Source of the DNA: Halomonas salipaludis | GTDB taxonomy: Bacteria; Pseudomonadota; Gammaproteobacteria; Pseudomonadales; Halomonadaceae | Length of the DNA: 64,000 bases | Assembly (NCBI RefSeq): GCF_002286975.1 | Contig: NZ_NSKB01000003.1 | Coordinates: 124,001 to 188,000 of the forward strand | Reading direction: 5' to 3' | Shown here: in pieces, positions 29,619 to 38,211 of the stretch | Layout: every line of letters starts with the position of its first letter | How positions within the stretch are numbered: position 1 is the stretch's first letter | The notes under the pieces: model-generated | Database searches by the model: none | What the model was told of the DNA's origin: nothing | The model's input: the letters and a program-made list of their open reading frames with translations, nothing else | Made by a program: the position numbers and the translations under genes

Positions 29619-30347
29619 ATGCAGATCTCTTCCGCCCTGCGCGACACCCTGGCCCCCACTGGCGTGCTGCGCGCCTCCATCAATCTCGGCAATCCCATCC
29701 TGGCCGGCCGCGAGCCCGACAGCGGCGCGCCCTGCGGCGTCTCCGTCGACCTCGCGCGGGCCTTCGCCGAGCGGCTGGGCGTCGAGATCGAGCTGCTGGC
29801 CTTCGACTCCGCCGGCCAGTCGGTCGAGACGGTTACCGCCGAGCGCGCCGATATCGGTTTCTTCGCCATTGACCCGCTGCGCGGCGAAGGCATCCACTTC
29901 ACCGCCCCCTATGTGCTGATCGAGGGCTGCTACCTGGTACACGACGACTCGCCGCTGACCGATAACGAGCAGGTCGATCACGCCGGCAATCGGGTGGTGG
30001 TGGGCAAGGGCAGCGCCTACGACCTCTACCTGAGCCGCCAACTCGAGCAGGCCGAGATCGTCCGCGCGCCGACCTCCACCGCGGTGGTGGCGCAGTTCGT
30101 CGAGCAGCGGCTCGAGGTTGCCGCCGGGGTCAAGCAGCAGCTGGAGCAGGATAGCCAGCAGCACGACGGGCTGCGCCTGCTGCCGGGGCGTTTCATGGTG
30201 ATCCAGCAGGCCATGGGCCTGCCCAAGGGTCGCGGTGAGGCCGCCGCCGACTGCCTGCGTGCGTTCGTCGAGGAGATGAAGGCCAGCGGCTTCGTTGAGC
30301 AGGCCCTAGCGCGTCACGGCATCCAGGGCGCCAGCGTCGCACCCTGA
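29619..30347 (+). CDS. Solute-binding-type (SBP_bac_3) protein without signal peptide
   Basis: 242 aa. Amino-acid receptor fold: LRASINLGNPILAGREPDSG, then GVSVDLARAFAERLGVEIEL, DIGFFAIDPLRGEGIHFTAPYVLIEG, and a second lobe with VVVGKGSAYDLYLSR. The N-terminus (MQISSALRDTLAPTGVLRAS) is not hydrophobic and no upstream start adds a signal, so the protein is probably cytoplasmic. It could be a ligand-scavenging or enzyme-like relative (cyclohexadienyl dehydratase family has this fold), but the catalytic residues cannot be confirmed by eye. No permease or ATPase is adjacent. Confidence 0.78.
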   Translation: MQISSALRDTLAPTGVLRASINLGNPILAGREPDSGAPCGVSVDLARAFAERLGVEIELLAFDSAGQSVETVTAERADIGFFAIDPLRGEGIHFTAPYVLIEGCYLVHDDSPLTDNEQVDHAGNRVVVGKGSAYDLYLSRQLEQAEIVRAPTSTAVVAQFVEQRLEVAAGVKQQLEQDSQQHDGLRLLPGRFMVIQQAMGLPKGRGEAAADCLRAFVEEMKASGFVEQALARHGIQGASVAP

Positions 30348-30376
30348 CCCCGGCGCGGCCCCTATCGGCATTCACT

Positions 30377-30396
30377 GGCGGGCCAATACGCCCGCC
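30377..30396 (+). terminator. Stem-loop after the 29619 gene
   Basis: GGCGGGC (30377-30383) pairs with GCCCGCC (30390-30396) around a 6-base loop, 30 bases after the stop. Only a short T stretch follows, so termination strength is doubtful. The rest of the gap up to 30579 should carry the gdhA promoter; I see no confident -35/-10 pair. Confidence 0.45.
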
Positions 30397-30525
30397 GGTA
30401 CGTTTAACCAGCATTTGTCTTACATTCACCATGCACCACCTTGGTGCTCAAGATGGGGCTTTTTTGCTGAATTTCGCCCCGCGATGAAGACCATTTCCGA
30501 CATGGGTCATGCAGACGCTGCATAA

Positions 30526-31932
<1,407 letters not shown>

Positions 31933-31948
31933 ATAGGTAATTCCTACC

Positions 31949-31970
31949 GCCCGGCAATAGCCGGGCTTTG
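31949..31970 (+). terminator. Rho-independent terminator of gdhA
   Basis: GCCCGGC (31949-31955), loop AATA, GCCGGGC (31960-31966), then TTTG. It lies 17 bases after the gdhA stop codon. Confidence 0.7.
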
Positions 31971-32019
31971 CCTTACTCAGCTATCATGCAGGCACCCAAT
32001 AGTCACCCACAGGTTGCCC

Positions 32020-32340
32020 ATGAGCTCAGAGTTGACCGATTTCGAACAGCGCATGCAGCAGGAGATCGAGGACTTCCTCAAGCCTGACACCAAACCGACG
32101 ACCACCCCGAGCAAGCCCGCCGCGCGTCCCGTCAAGCTCGACAGGCAAGACGCCAAGTCGATGAAGACCGGGCATATCGTCAAGCTGGCGGTACGCACCA
32201 AGCAGCTCGAGATGGATACCGCCTTCGAATACCACTCCACCAGCATCTCCAAGCTGGAAGCGCAGATGGACGCCGAGAAGGCCGCCCGCAAGGCCGGCTA
32301 TCCCATCGTCGGCTACGTGATCGATATTCAGCGGTTGTGA
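32020..32340 (+). CDS. Small charged hypothetical protein
   Basis: 106 aa from ATG 32020 (AGG eight bases upstream; a TTG two codons earlier is also in frame). Rich in Lys, Glu and Asp, with a Pro/Thr/Lys linker at ~25-40 (KPTTTPSKPAARPVK) and a helical second half that ends in YPIVGYVIDIQRL. No signal peptide or membrane segment. Unknown function, but the codon use matches the surrounding core genes, and the strong hairpin at 32412 ends the transcript. Confidence 0.65.
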   Translation: MSSELTDFEQRMQQEIEDFLKPDTKPTTTPSKPAARPVKLDRQDAKSMKTGHIVKLAVRTKQLEMDTAFEYHSTSISKLEAQMDAEKAARKAGYPIVGYVIDIQRL

Positions 32341-32411
32341 GATTACCTAGTGTCGTCAACGATTTAGGCGTTTAGCGCATCACTTTCAATAGCCGCTGAC
32401 ACCGGTCTACT

Positions 32412-32453
32412 ACGAAGCGAGCCGGCTAGTTGATAGCCGGCTCGCTTCGTTTA
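32412..32453. terminator. Strong 17-bp perfect hairpin terminator
   Basis: A perfect 17-bp stem (32412-32428 with 32434-32450, loop GTTGA) followed by TTTA. It lies 72 bases after the small hypothetical gene and marks the border to an AT-richer region. The remaining 32454-32884 stretch contains no convincing gene; it is AT-rich close to 32820-32880 and should hold the promoter of the TctC-type gene. Confidence 0.75.
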
Positions 32454-32884
32454 TATCAGCGCATCTCCCTAATATATACATCTTTCGACAAAACATGGAG
32501 AAAGCGCTGGCCTACTCCTCGGCCACCGACGTGCCTACCCGCGCCCACCGTCCCCCCTCCCGCAGCCTGGCACAGCCTCGGCGTGGCGGCGATGGTGCAG
32601 AGCAGAGTTCAGCGCTTGACGGCGTCTAGCACCCCCGCTACATTAGAAAAGCGAGCAATATCGATATTTTTATAAAGTAGCGATACAGAGGCGAAATATC
32701 AATATCTTAGGGCTTTGTTGGACCACGAGGGGCTATCCAAAGCAGCGAGATGGATCTTCATGATCCAGCTCTGCAATATCAATACCCTCAGTGAGAAGCA
32801 TCAGCCTCTATAGAAGCGTGCTCGAAATAGCCTATTAATTAATCGATAACCATAACGCATACGATTCTATAAGACGGGTGAAAA

Positions 32885-33853
32885 ATGCAATCTAACAACA
32901 TGAAAAAAGCTGTATTTATTTGTTCTATCGTAGCTGCCACGATGACATCAGCTGCCTCAGCAAGCGACTATCCAAGTAAGGATATCCGAATGGTCATCCC
33001 CTATGGTGCAGGTGGACCTACAGACATCATATTCCGTCAGATTGCCCGTGAGGCGGAGAAGGAGCTCGGTGTATCTGTCGTTCCAGTTAATATGACAGGA
33101 GCCGGTGCTACGATAGGGTCCAGGCATGTAATGCAGGCGACACCCGACGGGTATACCATCTTGGGGGGACACGACAATATTGCTTTATCCAAGATAGCGG
33201 GCATGGTCGATTACTCTTACGATGCCTTCGACCCAGTAGCGCGTCTTACCCAGACCTTCAATATGCCCACCACCTATCCCGATCACCCTGTCCAAGATGC
33301 GAGTGAGATAGCACAATATATCGCGGACAATCCGGGAGAAGTTCGGTTCAGCATGATACCAACGTCAACCGATCATTTTTTCTGGGTGCAGATGTTTGAG
33401 GCCATGGATATCGACATGAACGATGTCCGCATGATTGGCTATGCCGATACCTCAGAGCAGATGGCTGCCTTGGCAGCGAAAGAGATCGATTTCACTATCA
33501 CTAATCCAGCTTGCTGCTCCGCATTTTATGAAGACGGAACAATGCGGGCACTGGGTATAGCCCATAGTGAAAGGCTTGATAGCCTTGGGGAAATTCCAAC
33601 TTTCCATGAACTAGGTATTGAGATGGAGTCGGCTACCAGCCGCGGTATTTTTGCTCCCAAAGGTACGCCGCAGGAGCATATAGACATTCTTGCTAGCGCA
33701 TTTGAAAATGCATTAGAAAACGAAGAGCTTCAGCAGCGCTTAATCAATGATCTCGGCTCAGTCCCTCTGTTCCTGGAAGGACAGGCATACCGCGATTTTC
33801 TGACCGAGAATGAAGCCACACTTACCCAAGCGGCTGAAAATATCGAGTTCTAA
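32885..33853 (+). CDS. TctC/Bug-family solute-binding protein (orphan)
   Basis: 322 aa with signal peptide (AVFICSIVAATMTSAASA). Bug/TctC family features: YPSKDIRMVIPYGAGGPTDI (the glycine-rich ligand-carboxylate loop), TGAGATIGSRHVMQATPDGY and a C-terminal EIPTFHELGIEMESATSRGIFAPKG in parts. These receptors bind carboxylates in the periplasm and normally feed TctA/TctB membrane proteins, which are absent here. An alternative start is ATG 32900. AT-richer than the core genes around it. A terminator hairpin separates it from the thiamine-diphosphate enzyme downstream. Confidence 0.9.
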   Translation: MQSNNMKKAVFICSIVAATMTSAASASDYPSKDIRMVIPYGAGGPTDIIFRQIAREAEKELGVSVVPVNMTGAGATIGSRHVMQATPDGYTILGGHDNIALSKIAGMVDYSYDAFDPVARLTQTFNMPTTYPDHPVQDASEIAQYIADNPGEVRFSMIPTSTDHFFWVQMFEAMDIDMNDVRMIGYADTSEQMAALAAKEIDFTITNPACCSAFYEDGTMRALGIAHSERLDSLGEIPTFHELGIEMESATSRGIFAPKGTPQEHIDILASAFENALENEELQQRLINDLGSVPLFLEGQAYRDFLTENEATLTQAAENIEF

Positions 33854-33865
33854 TGCCTAGCCTTC

Positions 33866-33897
33866 ACTCAGGCCGAGGACCTCTCGGCCTGAGTTTC
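33866..33897 (+). terminator. Stem-loop between TctC-type gene and ThDP enzyme gene
   Basis: ACTCAGGCCGAG (33866-33877) pairs perfectly with 33883-33894 around loop GACCT, followed by TTCT. Strong enough to act as a terminator or attenuator; readthrough would reach the enzyme gene 35 bases later. Confidence 0.7.
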
Positions 33898-33928
33898 TAC
33901 ATTAATAATATTTTTACAGGCTTTACCC

Positions 33929-35569
33929 ATGAGACTATCTGCTGCAGAGGCACTCGTAAATCAGCTGGCATCGTATGAGGTCGATCGTATTTTCTGCGTA
34001 CCCGGTGAAAGCTATTTGGCTGCATTGGATGCACTGTATGATCATAAGTATATTGAGGTCGTTGCATGCCGACACGAGGGTGGCGCTGGTTTCATGGCCC
34101 TTGCAGACGCAAAGCTAACCAACCGTCCTGGGGTGCTCTTTACTAGCCGCGGTCCGGGCGCCATGAACGCTGCTATTTCACTCCATGCGGCTCAACAAGA
34201 TGGCATTCCGCTCTTGGCTTTTATTGGTCACGTGACCCGCAAGGAGTTGGGGCGAGGCGCGTTCCAAGAGGTGGACTACGGCACGACTTTCGGTGATATT
34301 GCCAAGAAAGTGATCGAAATACACGATGGATCAAGGATGTACGACCTTATCGCCCAAGCTTGGCAATTCGCGATCAGTGGTACCCCTGGACCGGTCGTCA
34401 TTGTCCTGCCCGAGGATATGCTAGAAGACCATATCGACGCTAGCGCCTCTGCGGGCCCACCCAGAGCCTTATGTTCAGGGCCAACGACAGCCGATCTTGA
34501 AGCAGTGGCCCAGCGGCTAAGCAAGGCACAGCGCCCTCTCCTAATCGCCGGTAGCCAGATCGGTAGCGCCGATGCTAAAGCTGCGCTATGCCAAATCGCA
34601 GAGCAGTGGGGCTTGCCTGTACTCGGTGCATTCAAGCAGCAAGACGTAATGGCCAATGATCACCCACATTGGATAGGCCAGGTGGGTTTTGTGATGAACC
34701 CGGTCATGGCCGATGCGCTAAAAGAGACCGACTTGATACTAGCGGTCGGCACCAGACTCGGCGACATTACCACGCAAGGCTTTACCTTCCCGGCCTCTCC
34801 CCTGCCTGAGCAGGACGTTATCCACGTCTATCCAGACGCTGAAAAGCTTGGCAGAAATATAGCACCATGGATGGGAATTGTTGCTGATAGTGGTAGCTTT
34901 CTTAGCGAATTCGCTCGTCATCCAGTGCCGCCGACAGAATTTTCACGTAGCGCATGGGTCGGCAAGCTGACACAGCGCCACCGCGAACTAACGCGCTTTT
35001 CGCCAAAACCTAGCGACCTAGGTGTCGATTTGGGTTGTGTCGTTATCGCGGTCGATGAATATGCACCACCGAATACCTTATTCTGTCTTGATTCGGGTAA
35101 TTTTGCCACCTGGGTACATCGTTACCTGACCGTCCACAAGGGGCAACACCTACTGGGCAGCGCATCAGGCGCAATGGGCAGTGGGGTGCCATTTGCCGTT
35201 TCTGCAGCAATGCGGCATCCCGAGCATACGGTTATCGCCTTTATGGGAGATGGCGGTGCGCTCATGAATGGCAACGAAATCGCCACCGCCGTTCATCATG
35301 GCGCCAACATCAAACTGATTATTGCCGACAATGCCGTCTATGGGACGATAAAAGGTTTTCAGGAGAAACTATTTCCCGGTCGTCCTGTTGCCACCTCACT
35401 AACCAACCCAGACTTTGTGGCCTGGGCAGAATCGTTCGGAGTAAAAGGCTACTCGATTTCAGAAGATGCAGATGCCGATCACGTCATAGAAGCAGCATTA
35501 ACCCATGACGGCCCTGTCGTCGTACATGTCAAGCAAAGCGCCGAGCGCCTTAATGCCTTCAGTCCCTAG
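33929..35569 (+). CDS. Thiamine-diphosphate-dependent enzyme (acetolactate-synthase-like superfamily)
   Basis: 546 aa with the three-domain ThDP layout. The catalytic Glu is E50 in CRHEGGAGFMA; the ThDP/Mg motif runs from GDGG at 440 to N468 (GDGGALMNGNE...IIADN); the central domain (~190-330) looks non-catalytic. No FAD-specific feature could be confirmed. The superfamily includes acetolactate synthase, benzoylformate and oxalyl-CoA decarboxylases and sulfoacetaldehyde acetyltransferase, so the exact reaction is not assignable. Pairing with a TctC-type receptor suggests decarboxylation or condensation of an imported 2-oxo acid. AT-richer than the core, perhaps transferred. Confidence 0.85.
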   Translation: MRLSAAEALVNQLASYEVDRIFCVPGESYLAALDALYDHKYIEVVACRHEGGAGFMALADAKLTNRPGVLFTSRGPGAMNAAISLHAAQQDGIPLLAFIGHVTRKELGRGAFQEVDYGTTFGDIAKKVIEIHDGSRMYDLIAQAWQFAISGTPGPVVIVLPEDMLEDHIDASASAGPPRALCSGPTTADLEAVAQRLSKAQRPLLIAGSQIGSADAKAALCQIAEQWGLPVLGAFKQQDVMANDHPHWIGQVGFVMNPVMADALKETDLILAVGTRLGDITTQGFTFPASPLPEQDVIHVYPDAEKLGRNIAPWMGIVADSGSFLSEFARHPVPPTEFSRSAWVGKLTQRHRELTRFSPKPSDLGVDLGCVVIAVDEYAPPNTLFCLDSGNFATWVHRYLTVHKGQHLLGSASGAMGSGVPFAVSAAMRHPEHTVIAFMGDGGALMNGNEIATAVHHGANIKLIIADNAVYGTIKGFQEKLFPGRPVATSLTNPDFVAWAESFGVKGYSISEDADADHVIEAALTHDGPVVVHVKQSAERLNAFSP

Positions 35570-35632
35570 TCACACACAGAACCACGCAGCAGCTCTGCAA
35601 CAAGCCCTTTCTTGGTGAGAAACCCATGAAAA

Positions 35633-35659
35633 AGGGCCTACGGCGGAACCGTAGACCCT
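35633..35659 (-). terminator. tRNA-type terminator downstream of hipA
   Basis: On the minus strand AGGGTCTACGG and CCGTAGGCCCT (plus 35649-35659 and 35633-35643, one mismatch) form a stem followed by TTTTTC. It terminates hipBA. Because a 9-base copy of the tRNA-Arg 3' end lies just upstream of it (35668-35676), it may be the displaced original terminator of that tRNA. Confidence 0.7.
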
Positions 35660-35667
35660 CGGAATAG

Positions 35668-35676
35668 TGGCGCGCC
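35668..35676 (-). repeat. Possible att remnant: copy of the tRNA-Arg 3' end
   Basis: TGGCGCGCC at 35668-35676 is identical to the CCA-end of the tRNA-Arg gene at 37880-37888. AGAAGG follows both after a short offset. The two copies bracket hipBA, and each is followed in the minus direction by a terminator. The shortness of the repeat makes this tentative. Confidence 0.35.
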
Positions 35677-35713
35677 TCGAAGAAGGGGCTTTGCGCTTGA
35701 TCGTGGTAACCTC

Positions 35714-36943
35714 TTATTGCGCTATCGGGAGGCGCTTGATATGCGCCTCGATAGCCTCGCGGACTTGCTTTGTCATCGGGAGATTGTACTTCTCGGCCTG
35801 CCAGTGCTGGTGGAAGCGTGCAACAGCCTCGTGAGCCGTATCCAGCACTAGCTTTTCGGGAATGGCGGCTTTGGCTGCCAAATGCTCAAGCTCGTCGTTG
35901 GTCAGTTCGGCGAAGACGCGAGTCCGGCTGATCTTGAGCCCCATATCATCGTTGGGGATATAGGGGATGGTCGAAACAAGATCGTAGGCCGGAGCGAGCG
36001 CGGCGTTTCGCCGATCGGGATAAATGAGCGACCAGTTCTTCATGTGCATATCGCCGTTTCCGGTCAGAATGCAGAACACCAGCCGCCGGATGAACTCGGC
36101 AATATCAGTATCATTGGTCTCGGCGGCAAGTACCTGCGCGATATTGCGCAAGGTTGCCGTTTTGTATTTATGCTCGGCATAGACATCGAAGATCTGCGCG
36201 AAATCCTCGATATGGACGGCGCTGCCATCAGACAGCCTGTCGAATCGTTCGATAATGAAGGCGCGTTGGCCGATCTTGTCGATTCCTTCGGGCAGACTCT
36301 TGATGCTGCCGACATCGACAAGATCAATCGGCGGGACATCTATTCCGATGAGGCGCGCGAGCGTCATCATCGAAAACTCGTTTTCGGGAACGCCTTCGAA
36401 CTCGCGCGATGGGAGTTTCACGATCCATGAGCCGCCAACGCCGGATGCGGGAATCGTCAGGCCCCCAGTCGGTGCGAGAACCGCCGAGAATTTGAGTTGC
36501 ACCCCGGCGAGCGAAAACCGCAAGGCGTTCTCGCGACGATCATCTTCAGTGTAACCGGCATCGGAGCCCTGACCGCCAATCGGCGGCCATGCCTCGCCAT
36601 CGGCGGGTTTGATCGTAACCGCGCCGGGCAGGTCGTGACCAAGCGCCCAAAGTAGATGAAATTCGCGCTCGGGATTTACGCCCGCATTCTCCGCAAGGTA
36701 TTTGCGCAGATGTCCTTCAGGCAGAAGATTCGAGAAAAACGGCATCACGCGCTTCTGGTAGGCGTGGAAGTCCGTAAGCAGCGTGCCGAATTCGTCCTTG
36801 AAGGCCAGCCCCAGGGTCGGCCTGTTAGGGTTGTCGATATAGGCTTCGTTGAAGGCGAAAATCGTCCGGTCCCCGCCGACATTGGTAAGAGTGCCGATAG
36901 ACTCTCCATAGAACAGGACATCAAGGACAGAGACATCAGCCAT
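35714..36943 (-). CDS. hipA: HipA-family serine/threonine kinase toxin
   Basis: 409 aa from ATG 36943 (GGAGGAGGATC upstream), overlapping hipB by 8 bases. HipA features: N-subdomain with FFSNLLPEGHLRKYLAENA, the regulatory Ser loop FSLAGVQLKFSA (Ser144 corresponds to the autophosphorylated serine region of E. coli HipA), IERFDR at 231-236, the catalytic NGDMHMKN at 296-303 with D298, and the Mg-binding AYDLV at 319-323. HipA toxins phosphorylate glutamyl-tRNA synthetase or related targets and induce growth arrest. All key residues appear present, so the toxin should be active. Confidence 0.93.
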   Translation of the reverse strand: MADVSVLDVLFYGESIGTLTNVGGDRTIFAFNEAYIDNPNRPTLGLAFKDEFGTLLTDFHAYQKRVMPFFSNLLPEGHLRKYLAENAGVNPEREFHLLWALGHDLPGAVTIKPADGEAWPPIGGQGSDAGYTEDDRRENALRFSLAGVQLKFSAVLAPTGGLTIPASGVGGSWIVKLPSREFEGVPENEFSMMTLARLIGIDVPPIDLVDVGSIKSLPEGIDKIGQRAFIIERFDRLSDGSAVHIEDFAQIFDVYAEHKYKTATLRNIAQVLAAETNDTDIAEFIRRLVFCILTGNGDMHMKNWSLIYPDRRNAALAPAYDLVSTIPYIPNDDMGLKISRTRVFAELTNDELEHLAAKAAIPEKLVLDTAHEAVARFHQHWQAEKYNLPMTKQVREAIEAHIKRLPIAQ

Positions 36944-37520
36944 CTTGATCCTCCTCCAGCCGATAGGCTGGCCTTGGGGCACGCGGCGTCTCTTGGGACG
37001 CGGCGCGATAAGCAAGCTGGTTGCGCAAGGAACGGATGTTTTCGACAGCCCGATTGATGGCCTCATTGCTGCCCGACGACTCGATAGACTCGAGGGTACG
37101 CCTGACCTTTTGCAGAATGTCGGGGTCAATCTGGCTCTGGATTTGGGTGATCTCGCGGATGCGGCGCTGGAGGTTGTCGAAGCTCGCGCCAGAGGCATGG
37201 GATGCGAGTGCATCGACCGTCTCGCGAATGCGGTCGAGTTCCCGCTGTGTTGCCGCGTTGACGACCGGCGCGCTGGCGACGCTGCGGGTGATTGACTGGA
37301 CAGCCGGAAGCGCCTTGCGGGGAACGAGCATCAACTCCAGGTCCAGCGCGTGGGCGATGCTAGAAAGGCTTGAGACGCGCAAGTCAACGGCATCATTTTC
37401 TATCTTCGAGATGTGCGACTGCGGCACACCAGCAAGCGCGCTCAGTTCCCGCTGGCTGAGCCCTTTGGCTTGTCGTGCGGCCTTGAGTCGTGCGGCCATT
37501 TGTTCCGTTCCATAGCTCAT
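36936..37520 (-). CDS. hipB: HipB-like XRE-family antitoxin/repressor, extended
   Basis: 194 aa, about twice the length of E. coli HipB (88 aa). The XRE helix-turn-helix occupies ~8-62 (LKAARQAKGLSQRELSALAG, VPQSHISKIENDAVDLRVSS). A second half (~85-180) is predicted helical by its heptad-like pattern (QRELDRIRETVDALASHA, then LQRRIREITQIQSQIDP), probably for oligomerisation or toxin binding. The tail is charged. It precedes hipA with an 8-base overlap, and four copies of a 20-base palindrome lie directly upstream, as expected for autoregulation. Confidence 0.9.
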   Translation of the reverse strand: MSYGTEQMAARLKAARQAKGLSQRELSALAGVPQSHISKIENDAVDLRVSSLSSIAHALDLELMLVPRKALPAVQSITRSVASAPVVNAATQRELDRIRETVDALASHASGASFDNLQRRIREITQIQSQIDPDILQKVRRTLESIESSGSNEAINRAVENIRSLRNQLAYRAASQETPRAPRPAYRLEEDQDG

Positions 37521-37521
37521 T

Positions 37522-37649
37522 TGATCTGCTTTTCTATATCACATGGCAGCTTTGATCTATTAAACCAGATCACCTTATGCGTGAAGCTCAAGAACCATTG
37601 ATCTGCTATGATATATCATGGAGAAATTTTGATCTACTATAATAGATCA
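37522..37649 (-). promoter_or_regulatory. Four 20-bp operators of the hipBA promoter
   Basis: TGATCT-N8-A(G/T)ATCA occurs at 37522-37541, 37553-37572, 37599-37618 and 37630-37649; copies two and four are perfect palindromes. Start-to-start spacings are 31, 46 and 31 bases, a mirror-symmetric array on about three helical turns inside each pair. The first copy directly abuts the hipB start and covers its ribosome-binding region. E. coli hipBA also has four operators of 5-N8-5 form, but with another sequence. Cooperative HipB binding and looping are inferred. Confidence 0.8.
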
Positions 37650-37733
37650 CATATTGTCTGTAGCTACTGGCCTCAAGGTCAGCCGCAATATCCTGACAAC
37701 ACTCGAAATATCAAGCGCACCATGAGTTATACA

Positions 37734-37780
37734 GCCAAGCCGCCCGCGTCATAGCGCGGGCAGCGTATGAGGCTTGGTCA
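37734..37780. other. Nested inverted repeat upstream of hipBA
   Basis: In the gene-free stretch 37650-37828, GCCCGCG (37742-37748) pairs with CGCGGGC (37755-37761), and outer bases CCAAGC/GCTTGG near 37735 and 37774 can extend it. Could be a structured RNA or an old terminator. No T tract. Confidence 0.3.
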
Positions 37781-37828
37781 GACCGGGGCTGCCGAGTCCC
37801 AGGTGCGCTATTTTGGAACCGAGAAACG

Positions 37829-37868
37829 AAAAACGGCCACCGCGATGATTCGCTAAGTGGCCGTTTTT
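37829..37868 (-). terminator. Rho-independent terminator of tRNA-Arg
   Basis: AAAAACGGCCAC (37829-37840) pairs with GTGGCCGTTTTT (37857-37868) around a 16-base loop that itself can fold. On the minus strand it ends in TTTTTCG, 11 bases past the tRNA 3' end. Confidence 0.8.
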
Positions 37869-37879
37869 GCTGATGTTAT

Positions 37880-37956
37880 TGGCGCGCCCAGAAGGATTCG
37901 AACCTTCGACCCCTGCCTTCGGAGGGCAGTACTCTATCCAGCTGAGCTATGGGCGC
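37880..37956 (-). tRNA. tRNA-Arg (anticodon CCG)
   Basis: 77 bases including an encoded CCA end. The acceptor stem GCGCCCA pairs with TGGGCGC, discriminator G. The D arm is GCTCAGCTGGATAGAGT-like, the anticodon loop is CTCCGAA (anticodon CCG, reads CGG), and the T arm contains GGTTCGAATCC. It is a single gene with its own terminator and lies next to the hipBA unit. Confidence 0.95.
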
Positions 37957-38211
37957 GCGGCTGCAGCGGGCTGCAGTGCGTTGAAGCGGGCACAATGCTA
38001 ACCGCCTGCCTGGCGAGTGTCCAGCGTCACCGAGGCCACAGCGCGAGGGCCTTCGCCAAATGGCCTGCAATGGGGCATTTTCCTGGCAAACCTCTTGCCG
38101 GTATACTGTGGCCATTCTTCGTGCCTGGCGCGGCTACTTGGTGGCATGGCGGCGCCCCACACAATAATGCATCGAGCAGTTCTCGATACCGGACCGGAAG
38201 AGGTGGTGAGA

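Noticed and set aside
30445-30470. Possible sigma-54 promoter (TGGGGC ... TTGCT) upstream of gdhA
   Set aside because: The GG-to-GC spacing is one base short of the consensus, so I do not call it.
32430-32675. 81-aa ORF after the strong terminator
   Set aside because: It starts inside the hairpin, has Pro-rich shadow-like composition and no RBS.
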